In this document: positions 47,761 through 59,309 of the stretch, piece after piece
Numbering within the stretch: the first letter of the stretch is position 1
How the letters are laid out: each line of letters begins with the position of its first letter
Source of the DNA: Diphasiastrum complanatum
Taxonomy: Eukaryota; Streptophyta; Lycopodiopsida; Lycopodiales; Lycopodiaceae
Assembly: GCA_029204225.1 (NCBI GenBank)
Contig: CM055102.1
Span: 20,037,349-20,101,348, forward strand
Direction: 5' to 3'
Length of the DNA stretch: 64,000 bases
Notes under the pieces: model-generated
What the model saw: the letters and a program-made list of their open reading frames with translations, nothing else
The model's database searches: none
What the model was told of the DNA's origin: nothing
Program-made: the position numbers and the translations under genes

Positions 47761-48130
47761 CTAAGTAATGGACTTATTAACCTTCAGCTGCTTCATAAGA
47801 TGCTTTCTCTTATTTTTATGAGTTTTGGTTGAAGTCTTCGTTGATGGTTTTGCAGACTTTGAAGAGCTTCGAGTTGAAACTTCAAAGACATCTTCAAAAT
47901 TGCTTGGCCAGTAAGTATATGTAGTTAACAAGGTGCCTTCGTCAAAGCATTCAATCCTCTGAACAACTGCATCATCCTATTTTTTCTTGGAGTCTGCTTC
48001 TGCACTAGGAGTTTGCACATACTTGTACAAAACCTTTAGCTTAGGTGGCTTTAGGCAGTTTGCAACAGTATGGCCTTCTCCTGAATAATTTGAACATAAA
48101 GAACATAGCCGATTGGTCAACGTCAATGAG
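47761..48130 (-). pseudogene. Zinc-knuckle-like frame, gag-related
   Basis: The minus strand reads LTNRLCSLCSNYSGEGHTVA and then NCLKPPKLK, a C-x2-C-x7-H-x4-C arrangement with a longer loop than the usual CCHC knuckle. One TAG follows a Lys run, then an acidic part and a basic Ser/Thr/Lys-rich tail (KSAKPSTKTSTKTHKNKRK) up to a TAG stop at 47,761. It may belong to the same element as 45,960-46,930 or be a separate gag. Confidence 0.5.
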
Positions 48131-48343
48131 GTTATGGGCAGTCGGGTAAATAGTGGCCTTGTGCACTACATTTATACTAGTATTTTGTGTAATGGACCCT
48201 CCAAATTCATCTATAGGTAGACTGAATTCAATTCATTTCTCACTTGTGCTAGCGGAGCTCTTGCAAATTTTTCTCGCAACCCAAACTATCTGCCAACTCT
48301 TTTTTGCCTTCTGATATACACTCGCACTTACTGTCCAGTCACC

Positions 48344-48990
48344 ATGTCTTCTACCGGCACCTCTTAGTCTTCAAAATACTCCATTCATCGTGGTGTTCCA
48401 ACTGCAACGCACATCATGATGCTCCCTAGCGCAAGCATGGTCGCTCAATGGATGAACCTTTCCGAGCCTTTGCTCATGGCAATGGGAATCTACGAGCGTG
48501 CCTTCCCTGGAAAAATCAACATGCATTTCATTACCATGGTCTTTATCACGTGGACCGAGGCCAAGTCTAAGTTTTATGTCACTTTCCAGAATACCACCCA
48601 CAAGGTGCGTGTTACTGAAGCCATCCTTGCTGCCATAGGAATCACATATGGTAAGGAGCCATCTCCAAACCATAAGCACGCCAAGAACATGATTAAGCCA
48701 TTCATTGACACCTCCTTCGAGTTTTATTGGACTCATGACGGATATCTCCTAGACTCCATCCGAGATCCAATCATCCAGGCTGCAGCCCAGCTTCTGAACA
48801 ACTTCCTGATGGTTGACAACCTCAAAAAGAAATGAATTTCCTCAAAGATCCTATACCGTATTGTCGACTCCAACTACAAGGTAGAATCTAGCCCGCTCGA
48901 GTCTTATAACTGGTATAAGATGGTTTTTGGAGAGTTGAAGAGGGTAATCAAGGAGAACACTAAGCAGCAATTTGCGGCTGGCCCTCTCCT
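48344..48990 (+). pseudogene. Uncharacterised retroelement ORF (family X), copy 2, N-terminal domain
   Basis: A start MSSTGTS is followed by one in-frame TAG, then 48,416-48,835 is open for 139 residues: SMVAQWMNLSEPLLMAMGIY, a KINMHFITMVFITWTEAKSK stretch, FYVTFQNTTHKVRVTEAILA, IKPFIDTSFEFYWTHDGYLL and PIIQAAAQLLNNFLM. After a TGA it continues as YNWYKMVFGELKRVIKE. The fold looks helical and soluble, with no membrane segment. No family was recognised. It precedes the family X C-terminal domain at 49,060 and an LTR at 49,793. Confidence 0.55.
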
Positions 48991-49059
48991 CTCTCTATTA
49001 TCCACAAGAAGATATATTTGAAGAAGAAAATTTATAGGCACTTGTTCCACGGAAACCAA

Positions 49060-49578
49060 GGATAGTACCACCAGGTCCTCCTGTTGCTACCACCTCCACG
49101 ATAGTTGATTCTGGTGATGCTCTCAGTTTAGTCTCAAGCCTTGCGCAAGAAAACTTCAAAATCAATCAGGAGTTATGTGGCCAGCCCTCACCAATTGCAT
49201 GTAGATCCATCTACAAACCAATGCCGTGTAGGGAATAAGTGAAAAGATTTGGGATTGGCCATGGACAAAATCACCATCCATACGCCGAATTATCCAATCA
49301 TCCACTAACCTTACAATTACTAGGTGATATCAGTAGATTTCCCTCGAGCCCTACAAGCATACCAGCGGGAGTATATCCACTCTCCCGATCCAACAGTGAG
49401 GCAATCGACGCTGTTCGCAAAAGATCTAACTTTACTGGCGTCCATTGCAACACGATGGGATGATTGCCTTTCCACTTTGGTGTTCGATCTGAATAAGCCA
49501 ATGGCGTCAAAAAGTATTAAAGATCAGCTGCTAGTGGCAAGATTATATTTCTGTGCTGCAATGATTGGAGGCTCCTAG
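49060..49578 (+). pseudogene. Uncharacterised retroelement ORF (family X), copy 2, C-terminal domain
   Basis: VDSGDALSLVSSLAQ at about 49,095-49,145 matches the sequence at 63,330-63,400, then the text jumps to a part matching 62,088-62,480: a LAMDKITIHTPNYPIIH stretch, PRALQAYQREYIHSPDPTVR, LFAKDLTLLASIATRWDD, KSIKDQLLVARLYF and a final MIGGS stop. Compared with copy 3, the coiled coil and linker between these parts are deleted here. Frames are broken near 49,320. Confidence 0.65.
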
Positions 49579-49792
49579 GAATCACGGTTCATAGCTTGGA
49601 CGACGTCAAAATGGATCGCCGGAGCACATCATTTTTTTTGCTGCACCACCTAGATTTCAACACTGCCCGACTCGATTTCATGGAGAAGGTGCAGTATCAT
49701 TTAATAAATATTTGACACGATGCAAATAAAAGCCCACAGTAACTGCATCTCGCAGGTGTCGTGGGACCGCCACCAGTTTTGGTGGTGGATAC

Positions 49793-50448
49793 TATTGGAG
49801 GGTTTGCGGATCCCGAGGCAATCCTAACCCTAGCTAATAAGTGAGAGGGATTTGACACCTTGCGTGTGTAAGTCCAATTTTATGATCACATAGTTATTTG
49901 ATAATTAGAAAGTCAATAAAAGGACCTTAGGTCTTTTTGCAGGACTTTTAATGTCATAGGGCCTAAATGTCAAGTTAGTGAATAAAGTTGGGTCTCACTT
50001 CAATTTTGGATGGTTCCCACTCTTTTTTTGAATTTGAATAACTAGAGAGGCAGAAGTGGACCAATAGGGTTTTGAAGGCCAGAGTCCTCCTCTCTACTAT
50101 AAAAAGGGACCAACTCGAGTTTCCTACACATGTGCATATTTTCATTTCAATAAAACGGATTGGTTCTCTTATGAAATGGATTTATAAATGTCCTTGCTCT
50201 CTATCACTTTTTCTCTATTTCTCATGCTTTTTATTGTGTTTGCTACTTGTTGGATCTGATTATTATTGAAATTGAATGTTCTTATGCTTTTTGCGAGAGA
50301 GAAAGGGAGAGAGAGAAAGAGTAAGCTATCTTCATTGTGGATCATAGTGTTAATGGATGTAGTGTTAACTGGTAGTGTTAATGGATGTTAGAGATAGATC
50401 TGAATCCTCCATTCATGCTGAATTCAAAAATATGCTATCGCTCTCATG
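49793..50448 (+). mobile_element. 3' LTR following family X copy 2
   Basis: Co-linear with the reverse complement of 61,218-61,872, including the preceding gtgggaccgccaccagtttt. It starts TATTGGAGGG where its relative has TGTTGGAGGG and breaks off about 20 bp before the end. Confidence 0.88.
50098..50107 (+). promoter_or_regulatory. TATA box in LTR
   Basis: TATAAAAAGG followed by gaccaactcgag, conserved at the matching place of the 61-kb LTR (61,564-61,573, minus strand). Confidence 0.6.
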
Positions 50449-50614
50449 TTGTTTGGTATTCCTTCACTATGGTCTGAATTCGACTCGACCATTTTTTGAA
50501 AGTTTTGAATTTTTTTTGGAAGCTCTCTGGAGTGGTGTCGGATAGAAATTGGCGGCTACAATGGTGGATGCAAAACGTCGGAGACAGTGCCGGATGCAAT
50601 GGCAGATGAAAACG

Positions 50615-50780
50615 CGTCGGATGCAAAAAGGTGAACGTAAATGCGTCGAATGCAAAAAGGTGAATGCAAGCTCGTCGGATGCAAAAAGGTGGATGCAAAC
50701 TCGTCGAATGCAAAAAGGTGAATGCAAACTCGTCGAATGCAAAAAGGTGAATGCAAACTCGTCGGATGCAAAAGTATAGA
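50615..50780. repeat. 29-bp minisatellite, six units
   Basis: Unit cgtcggatgcaaaaaggtga... starts at 50,615, 50,644, 50,673, 50,702, 50,731 and 50,760, exactly 29 bp apart. Because 29 is not a multiple of three and the unit lacks stops, all three minus-strand frames are open, giving misleading 70-150 residue frames. Confidence 0.97.
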
Positions 50781-51400
50781 TAGATGGAAACTCGATGGCT
50801 ACAAAAAAGAGATGGTGGATGGAAACTTAAAAAGTGGTAGCTAACAACTGGCGGATGCAAATCAATAAAGCTATCGGATGGAAAAAACAAGAAAAAAAAG
50901 TAGATGTAGATGGCAATGGAGGGAGGCTAGAGTTATGAAGCAACTAAATGGGTGGAAAGAAACATAAAGATAGAGGTTGTGAAAAACAAAAAACTTATAA
51001 GTTTCAAAAGATGATAGAGTATGCGAGTAGGGAGCAAAAGACGTGTATAAAAGCGATGGAGGATGGATCAAATGGAAGGAAAATTGGATGCGGTCAGAAT
51101 GCAACAAAGACTGGCTAAATCGGATCAAAAAATAAAAAGATCGTTAGAAATTTGCCTATCAGTCGTGAACTCATCTGAAAATTGTATGAAGTAAGAAGGA
51201 ACGGGACGGCCGACATATTTATACTCAAAATTTTAGGTCAGGCGTCGGATGCAAATATCATCGGATGCTAATGGATTTGTCGGATGCAAATGAAACAGGA
51301 GTTGGCAGATGCAAATCATTGGATGCATCTTGTCAGATGCAAATTAGAACGTATTGTTGGATGCAATGTCAGATGGAAAAAATATTTTTTGATTTTTAAA
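50781..51400. repeat. Scattered TCGGATGCAAA motifs
   Basis: Degenerate copies of the minisatellite core recur irregularly to 51,380, most densely at 51,245-51,375. The whole 50.55-51.4 kb block probably grew from this motif. No gene is seen. Confidence 0.6.
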
Positions 51401-51524
51401 TAAGTGTAAAACCAATGGGTTTACAGAAATTGTGAGAGGAAATATACATAGAAGGAAAAAACAGAAAAGTATAAGATAAAATATCATAGAAAGATATTTC
51501 TACACATGACTTACCAAAAAATTA

Positions 51525-53690
51525 TCCTCGTAGTACCTCCATAGTCGGCTACCATTGACTAATGTGTCAAGGGGTATGCCTTCTAGGGTTTCTAACTGGA
51601 CTGCACCATTGGTGAAAATTTTCTTGACAACATAGGGGCCTTGGCTACGTAATTTCAATTTCCTAGGATGGACCTTGGAAGATGTATAAAGTAAAACTTC
51701 ATCACCATCATGAATATCCTTAGTCTTGACATGACAATCATGCCAAGCCTTCTGTCATCGTTTATGAACTCATTGTGCATTGTAAGAGATAAGACGTGTT
51801 TCACACAGTTTCGTCAATGTAAAGAGTCAATTTTGGACTTGGTGTTGATAAGCACTATCGTCACACAAGTCAGTGGCATATGCTAAAGTGACGCTTAGAG
51901 AAGGAATTAAAAACTCTATTGGCATAATAGCCTCTTGGCCATATACCAACTCAAATGGTGTTTTCCAACCCGTGGCTCGCTTTGTCGTTATTCGATATGC
52001 CTAGACAACAAAAAATAATTTTGTTTCCTAGTTTGATCGACTTGTTTTTACTATCTTGGTCAAGACTTTACAAATCGTTTTATTCATAGATTCAGCTAAT
52101 CCATTACATCTAGGATAGTACGGGGTGCTCTTTCGGTGTATAATGAAGTAATGAGTCAGTAAACTGTTGATTACTTCATTAAGGAAGTGAGAACCTCGAT
52201 CACTAACAAGCTCTATTGGACAGTCGAATCTAGTGATAATGTTTTCATAGAGGAAGCGTGCTACAGATTTTGCATCTGCTTTCTGCGTTGCTCTAGCCTC
52301 TATCCATTTGGTTGCATAATCAGTGGCAATCAAGATATATTGTGTGTTGTGTGACACGTGCTGCTGAAGTAATAGGTCTAACAAAATCGATACCCCATTT
52401 TTGAAATGCTTGACTTTCAAGTATTGGAGTAAGGAGATTGTGATCGGCTTTCTTGGTATTCTTTGCGCATTGACAAACATCGTAAGTGTCTTTGAAAAGA
52501 GTTGGCCACCGAAATCCTGTCAAAAGAATCGCCCTAATAGTAGCATCAGAGGAGGAATGTCCGTCCCCAATACCTTCGTGTGTGTTAAGGCAATGATCTA
52601 TCAGACTTCAGATTCGTTCAGATTGTGTTAAGGCAATGACCTTCGTGTAATACCATCAACACCTAACTTATATAATTGTCCCGCAATAAGATGGTATGGT
52701 AAATATTTCATAATAAGTTTTATTTTTTGCGGTTTCGTCAACTGAGGATCTATTTTTCAGTGGGTAGATATCTATTGATATCATCTGCCCATAACGAAAT
52801 TGCATCTATATAAAATAGACACGCATCTGGTAACTCATCATTTATTGGCTCATCAAATGCTTTAGCATTAGGTAATAATGAAAGATGATCACCCAAAAAA
52901 TGTTGTGATCCCTTCCGAATAACAACTTGAAAGTTGAATTCTAAAAAAATCAATAGCCATCATGCAATTCGTCCAGTTTTGCAAGGTTTATTCAATAGGT
53001 AAAGAAGAGCATGATGGTCGGTATAGAAAACAAAAAGCTGGCCTAGCAAATAATGTCGAAATTGTTGAACAACTTAGACCATTGCTAGTGCTTCTCGACT
53101 TGTTGTGGAATAGTTAACCTCGGTTGAAACAAGCTGACGGCTTAGGAAACGGATTGGAAAACCCTTTTCGAATTCTTCGGGTTGCGTTAAAACAACACCA
53201 ATAGCATACTTACTAGCGTCCGTATGCACATGGAACTCCTTATTATAATCGGGCACGCGAAGAATGAGTGCAGTGACTAAAGTCTGTTTGAGGTCTTCGA
53301 AAGCTTTAATCATGTCTTTTGTCTACCTTGGATCAATAACGATTTGATATACTAATCGTGCTTAATCAGCGTAGTGTATTATAAAAATTCAATAATAACC
53401 TGTGCGGCCCAGAAAGACGTAAATTTCTTTCACTATTCTTGGTAGGGGCATTTCTAGAATCACTCTGATCTTGTCGGGATCAGTGACTATACCATTTTGA
53501 GAAATGATATGGCCCAGCACCACACCATGGGTAACCCAGATTTGGCACTTTTCGAGATTTAATGAAATTTCGAACCTTTGACAACGTATGAGCACTTGTT
53601 CAAGGGCATCGAGATGCTTATCTTGAGAGGAGTGCACACCAAGATAAATACAGTACTCGCGGAATCCTGATAGAAAATTTTCACTTAGAA
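51525..53690 (-). pseudogene. Ty3/gypsy pol (RT end, RNase H, integrase)
   Basis: 53,637-53,389: ISLNLEKCQIWVTHGVVLGH and EMPLPRIVKEIYVFLGRTGYY, the RT thumb/connection. 53,313-53,074 and on: FHVHTDASKYAIGVVLTQP, then FRHYLLGQLFVFYTDHHALL (RNase H). 52,523-52,028: DFVRPITSAARVT, TDYATKWIEARATQ, ELVSDRGSHFLNEV and YYPRCNGLAESMNK, the integrase core with its three acidic residues. It ends GPYVVKKIFTNGAVQLE and GSRLWRYYEDNFL near 51,530. The RT fingers and palm before 53,690 are missing. The relative at 40.4-43.0 kb shares motifs throughout. Many stops. Confidence 0.92.
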
Positions 53691-53699
53691 AATACTGAT

Positions 53700-54320
53700 T
53701 TTTTTTTTTAAAGAATTCGCTAGAAATCGTTCAGACTTTGGACGATTTCATGGTATGGTCGACGATTTCTGATAAGGAGTTTTCACTGACAAAATATTGA
53801 TTTTTTAATTTTTTTGAATTTTTTGCAAAGGACAAAATTTGTAGAAAATGTATAGAAATTGTTTAGAGTGTGGGTGATTTTATGGTATGGTCCACGATTT
53901 TTGATAATGAAATTTTATTTATTTTTAGAATTCGTCAAAAATCATTCAGACTTCGGACGATTTCATGGTATGGTCGACGATTTTTGATAAGGAGATTTCA
54001 TTGACAAAATATTGATTTTTAAATTTTTTTAAATTTTTTGCAAAGGACAAAATTCGTAGAGGATATATAGAAATCGTTTAGACTGTGGGCGATTTCATGG
54101 TATGTCCTACGATTTCTGATACTAAATTTTTTTATTTCTTTTGGAATTCGTTAGAAATCGTTCAGACTTCGGATGATTTCATGGTATGATCGATGATTTT
54201 TGACAAAGAATTTTCATTGTCAAAATCTTGATTTTTGAATTTTTTGCAAATGACAAAATTCGCAAAGGGTACAAAGAAATCGTGCTCACTGTGGGCAATT
54301 TCGTGGTATGACTGGTGATT
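53700..54320. repeat. Tandem repeat, about 215-bp units, with internal inverted repeats
   Basis: Unit starts at gaattcg at about 53,714, 53,929 and 54,145. Each unit contains agaaatcgttcagac ... gtcgacgatttct-type sequence twice, in which AGAAATCGT and ACGATTTCT face each other and can form a stem. The array sits where gag should be in the 51.5-55.6 kb element. Confidence 0.88.
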
Positions 54321-54849
54321 TCTAATACTGAGGTTTTGTTGACAGACAAGGAAAATAGTGAAAATGGTACTTTTTTGACAAAAAACAGGCTAAATCTATG
54401 AGATAGAATTTGTGGAGCTGTTGGAGAATTGATCTTTGATAGATCTAGCCTCAGTGAAGCCGACAAATTCTAATACCAAGATTTGGTTGGAAAACAATGA
54501 ATTTTGACAATATATCAGGGTGTTTTCAGAGAATCTGAACATGGTCAAAATTTGTGGAAGTGATGAAATGAGAGATCAGTGTATGTTCTGGCTGCAGACA
54601 GACCGATGAATTCTGATATACCTGTTTGGTCGAAGAAAATGTCACTTGGGTCACTTCTTTTAAAGAAAATGCCCAAGTTGACACTTTCATTGCTTCCCCC
54701 CTGGCTTGATAGGTTGCTCCGCAGCTCGTTGAAGACCTAGAGAGAAGTCTCATGTTGTAGTGTGAAGAGAAAAGACAAGCAAACATACACACAAGCACGT
54801 GAGCGAAAAAATGAAAAACAAGAAAGCTATGTAAAAAAACTGAAAAAGC
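54300..54849 (-). other. Leader of the 51.5-55.6 kb gypsy element
   Basis: Matches 35,410-35,946 (leader of the other element) along its length. Confidence 0.8.
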
Positions 54850-54862
54850 GGCAATGGTGCCA
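54850..54862 (-). other. Primer binding site, mutated
   Basis: TGGCACCATTGCC on the minus strand, one base after the LTR end; two G-to-A changes from TGGCGCCGTTGCC. Confidence 0.8.
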
Positions 54863-54863
54863 A

Positions 54864-55645
54864 TGTTGGAAGTATTTCTAGTTTATGCGATGGCTAGATC
54901 TACTCACGGATGTAGAGGATCGTCCCCTTTTTAAGAATCTACCAAAAGCTTTCAAATGGAAAATAAACAACAAGGACGGGAGCACCAAGGCTTTCCCAAC
55001 TGGTGCTCGTAACAGAAATAAAAACTAACTTGACTAAGGCTTACCCAACTAACCAAGGTTAACAAAAACTAGATCCTATTTTAACACCCAAAAGGGAGAT
55101 AGAAAGAATAGATTGCGGCTAACTAAGCAAGTAGCAAATAAAAAATATGCCACAATAATTTCAATGAAAGGAAGCAAGAGGAGGCCCGAGCACCTTCCTC
55201 CAAGCCTATGCACCTTCCAATGGGAATACAAAGAAATAGAATGATAATCTCAAAGAGAGTAGCATAATCTCATAGTGTTATTTTACAAGGGAAATGCCTA
55301 TCTTCTTATAGCAAGAAGGGTCTTCCATAAGCTTCTACTAACTTATGGGATTAGTTTCTAAAACTTGCCATTCTAAGGCTTCTAAAGTTCTCAACTTCTA
55401 ACTTAGAAAGCCTAGTACTTTAAACTTAGAATTCAAGATAACTTAGAATCTTTTGTTTTCTAAGCTTAAGTTTCTAAGTTTAAATTCTCTAAGTTAAGTT
55501 TTCTAACTTACAAGTTTAGGATTTAATTAAGTTTTTACCCATGGACCTATAACACACATGCCATGGTAAGAGTTTATTAACAAGTACTCACACGTGGACT
55601 TACAATACACATGCCACAATGTTTTATTTTACTTTGTTGTTAACA
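54864..55645 (-). mobile_element. 5' LTR of the 51.5-55.6 kb gypsy element
   Basis: Starts TGTTAACAAC at 55,645 and ends ACTTCCAACA at 54,864 (782 bp). Homologous to 35,961-36,802 and 38,192-38,980 but more diverged than those two are from each other. Confidence 0.9.
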
Positions 55646-55929
55646 ATGTCCTTAGCAAAGGCATGAGAAATATCCACATTGGAAAAGCCTAAGTAAAAGT
55701 TACGTATGGCTGACCAACGAATGAGCACACCTTCCTGTCACGTAAGCAATTTACCGATCAAAATTGCGGTTTGATTTTCACCATAGAGTGTGTAGTCCTA
55801 GATTTTCTGGATGAACCGTAAACCTATCGATTCCTTCTTGGTACACCTTGGTTAGAAATGGCCAGAGTGATTCAAGATTGGAAATTTTTTTTTTTTGGCA
55901 ATAGAGACAAGAGAATCTCTGTTGATGCC

Positions 55930-56480
55930 ACAGGAAAGATAAAGCCTACACGGATGGAAACTTGGTAGAAAGCTCAACAAGCTCATATGGACAAACTAAT
56001 TGCTGATTTCCAAAACACTATGAAAAATATTGTTGATAAATCTTTTTTAGCAAGAGAAAATGTCTGGTGTCCTATCTGTTCACAGAATCACACTGCTAAT
56101 GAGTGCCCCCAACTGAAAACCCATTTTCTATTAGCAACCAGACCTATGTATCAGCATTACCGCCCCTTCACTCCACAACAACCCATGCCACCACCAAGAG
56201 TTTATCAACCACGACCAACTGCACCCAATCAGTTCCAACTATGCCAACAGTTTGTCGTTAATCAACCTGTTTCACAACTAGCTGTGCATTTTTTTGATCC
56301 AAATTCCATAGATCTAGCAACTTATTTTGTGGATGACACTACTCCATCAGGATACTCCTCTGAACAGGTGTTATATTATTTGTATGATCCTAATGTCCCG
56401 ATGTACGATCCAAACCAAGTTGTGTTTGCGATGCAACAATTTTCGTAATACACCATGTTAAGGATTGCCCTTCATGCTTG
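55930..56480 (+). pseudogene. Gypsy gag, C-terminal part
   Basis: 55,987-56,448 is open for 153 residues: an MDKLIADFQNTMKNI stretch, VWCPICSQNHTANECPQL (first knuckle), Pro/Gln-rich sequence, and YDPNVPMYDPNQVVFAMQQF. After a one-frame shift HHVKDCPS marks the last knuckle, with the middle deleted. It matches the gag at 34,141-35,079 and preserves the codons that became stops there. It points away from the neighbouring minus-strand LTR, so it is a separate or inverted fragment. Confidence 0.85.
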
Positions 56481-57934
56481 CTCTGACACAGTTGTGCTAA
56501 TTCTGGAAGATTTATTGATTGACGTCTATTATGTGGGTCTAAATATGTGTTTGTAAGTTCATAACCTATGTCGTTTCGTGATCATGTTCTTTTAGTTTGT
56601 TCATTTTTTTTACTTTTCTTTTTATATCCTTTTACGTTATGTTTTTTTTTTTTGCATGTCAGTCAGTCAAAGAATCTCTAAAGTACTCAGGCGTAACTTT
56701 CAACTTCTATTCCAAAAAATATCTTGTGCACTGCCATTATTACCATACTCCATCAGATATTATCTACCGGTGTGAGGTCAAAACAAATTATCTTCACAAG
56801 CAATGTTGTGCAACCCCAAACCACAATTCAAATGTGAGAAAAAATCACTACTCATAAGACACAAGCCGAAGACCACTTGCACAAGCTTCTAAGCAGTATT
56901 TTCTTATGAGTGGACTCCCAAGACACAACATACAGGTTGGAGAAACGCAGTTAAGGGGACTTCACAACACATGTTCTATTTGGAAACAAATGGAGCACAT
57001 TATCTGGCTGCCAATATTATCCAACAAAAGATCCGTCTTCCCAACAAGATGGAAGGTTTCCAAAAAAAAAAATACAATCACCTTCAATAAGCAGTTGATT
57101 TTACGTAAGCAATACAGAATCCACACTTTTCCAACTGTATATCCATGCCAACTACTTCAACAAAGCCCATAGTTGTAATATGAAAGAAATGGAATTATGG
57201 ATCCATGACCTCAAGGACAAATGTCATTTTCAAAGGCAAACAACGATGACTCTTTGGAAAATTGTACATTGAGCATTTATTATGAACATGTAAAACACAA
57301 CACACAAGATCCATATCATCCCTTCTCCACACCCATTCCTTCCCCCCTGTTCCACCATATAATTCATCTTGAAGATTCATCTCACTTTTCCCATTCATGC
57401 CTCAAGACCTCCTTCCCACCTGATTGATCAATCTGAACTTGCTCTAGTTCTCAATTGAGGCACTTCATGGAGCAGACAAGTCTACAACATCTACAACATA
57501 CAAACGATGCCAATTCAAAACTCCCGCCTGAGCAAAGACAAGCATGTTATCAAAAGAACCTTGGAGATATTCCACAAAAAACAACAAGTGGTGTTTTTGC
57601 AATTAAAGAAATCGACAAGTTATTCACTTGTTGACTATTCAAAGGGCACTACTTTATGCAAAAAAAAAAAAAATGGCGATCGTTCAAGCATGTATTCCAA
57701 GCAATCCTTCATGGAGCTCTCAACGATACAATAGACCTCAAAGAAGCTGCAATCAAAATTCTGCCAACATCCTGTCTTCAAGAGACAACTATGAGCAACA
57801 AACCTTTGATCCATTCATTCACCTCCACCACCACCCCCATATCCGATTCACATCTTACCACTTACCCTCATCTTCATCTCATTACCATTCATTCACTCCC
57901 ACACCATAAGGAGCGGGGTTTTTTATATTGCCAT
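56481..57934. other. Intergenic stretch, no recognised gene
   Basis: Open frames at 56,597-56,857, 57,507-57,734 and 57,656-57,958 lack recognisable motifs; two of them begin in A-runs. A FKHVFQAILHGALNDTIDLK stretch at 57,680 looks protein-like but could not be assigned. Confidence 0.35.
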
Positions 57935-58477
57935 TGGTGTGGACTATCCAAGGACTGAGCAAGAGGAATTCAAAATGAGTAATATACCTTTTTGAAATCT
58001 GATCGGAGCTCTAATGTACCTGATTGTATGCACTCGACCAAATTTGGCCTTTCCTGTTTATGCTTTAGCACAATTTTCTAACAATCCAGGAAAGTACCAC
58101 TAGGAGCTAGCTAAGAGAATCTTACGATATCTCAAGCAGACCATGGATTTTGGCATTGTCTATTCCAAGCCAAATGAATCCACTTTGAAGGCATATAGTG
58201 ACGCCACTTGGGCAAGCTCGAAGGATGACATCAAATATGTCACTGGCGGATGTTTCATGATATGTGGAGGGCCAGTAAGCTGGGTTTGCAAAAAGCAAAC
58301 TCTTGTCGCACAATCCTCATGCGAAGTAGAATATGTAAGAATGCAAACAAGATCGTGTGGCTGAGACAACTGTTGAATGAGCTAGGAGAGCAACAAGTAG
58401 AACCTACTGTCATGTATATGGATAATACCAGCACAATCTCCATGACTCAAGACCCTGTCTTCCATTCCAAGACAAAA
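57935..58477 (+). pseudogene. Ty1/copia RT end and RNase H
   Basis: Translation gives YPRTEQEEFKMSNIPF, a stop, LIGALMYLIVCTRPNLAFPV, LAKRILRYLKQTMDFGIVY, LKAYSDATWASSKDDIKYVT, GGPVSWVCKKQTLVAQSSCEV and YMDNTSTISMTQDPVFHSKTK. These are the consecutive motifs of the copia RT C-terminus and RNase H (D-A-x-W, SKKQ, EVEY, DN). It is interrupted after SKTK by a solo LTR and resumes at 59,310. Confidence 0.93.
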
Positions 58478-59309
58478 TGTGAAAAATGCAAAAATAAGCT
58501 TGGTAGAGGCCAAAAATCTTGTATATAGATAAACACACATGTGTGGAGCCTGTTCCCATGTGTGAAAATAGTGTACTTGTCATGTACCATAATCATATAG
58601 GTTGTACATATGATTTAATTCAAGTTCTAGTGGCTAAAAAGGCCAAAAACTAGTTTTCTAGACACATGACACATGCCATCAATTTATTGATTGCATGAGC
58701 CACATCCTTTGGTTAGGTGTCATATCACACGTGTAGAGGACAGCTCACATGTGTGGAATAAGCTGAAGTAGGCAAATTTTGACTTCTAGAAGATTTCCAA
58801 GTAGATCTCCATATAGAAGGAAAATGGACTAAAAGTGCTCAAAATAGAAGGTTTTGTCCAAGTGTCAGTTTTGCATGATGAATCATCATATGAAAAAGCA
58901 CCTTCACACATGTGGGATCATAGGGATGATCAATACCACGAGCTCCCACTTATTGTATATATAGAGCCACATTTGGCCATAATCAAGGTGAGACACCAAT
59001 CTTGGTTTTGGAAGCAATTTTGAGTGATTCTCTCCATTTGTCTACATTTGTTTTGATTGTTTTGAGGTGCTATCAATGTGTACTTGATTTTCAGGTTGGA
59101 GTCTGTACTCAGACAGGGTTTCACACGTGGGAAACCAAAAAGTACACCTACCTTCAATTAATGATTGTTCTTGTTAGGATTTTGTGTCTAGAATTGATCT
59201 AGATTGATCTTAATCTCAAGTAGATTGATAGATCAAGTAATCTGACAACCAATCTCTCTTGAGGATCAGATTAAGATCCACTCTTGGTCCTTTTTGTACT
59301 TTTTCCACA
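58478..59309. mobile_element. Solo LTR (832 bp) inside copia RNase H
   Basis: Begins TGTGAAAAATG and ends TTTTTCCACA, forming short inverted ends with TG...CA. It is flanked by CAAAA (58,473-58,477) and CAAAT (59,310-59,314), a 5-bp target duplication with one change. A TATATATAG box lies at 58,956-58,964. The copia protein reads straight through when the segment is ignored. Confidence 0.8.

Noticed and set aside
47761-48130. Cellular CCHC zinc-finger gene
   Set aside because: The knuckle spacing is off, a stop interrupts the frame and gag-type frames lie next to it; a retroelement origin is more likely.
50444-50890. 148-residue Phe/His/Cys-rich frame on the minus strand
   Set aside because: Produced by the 29-bp minisatellite, which keeps all three frames open; no start context or homology.
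58143-58364. Independent small gene
   Set aside because: It is copia RNase H in the middle of a longer degraded reading frame.
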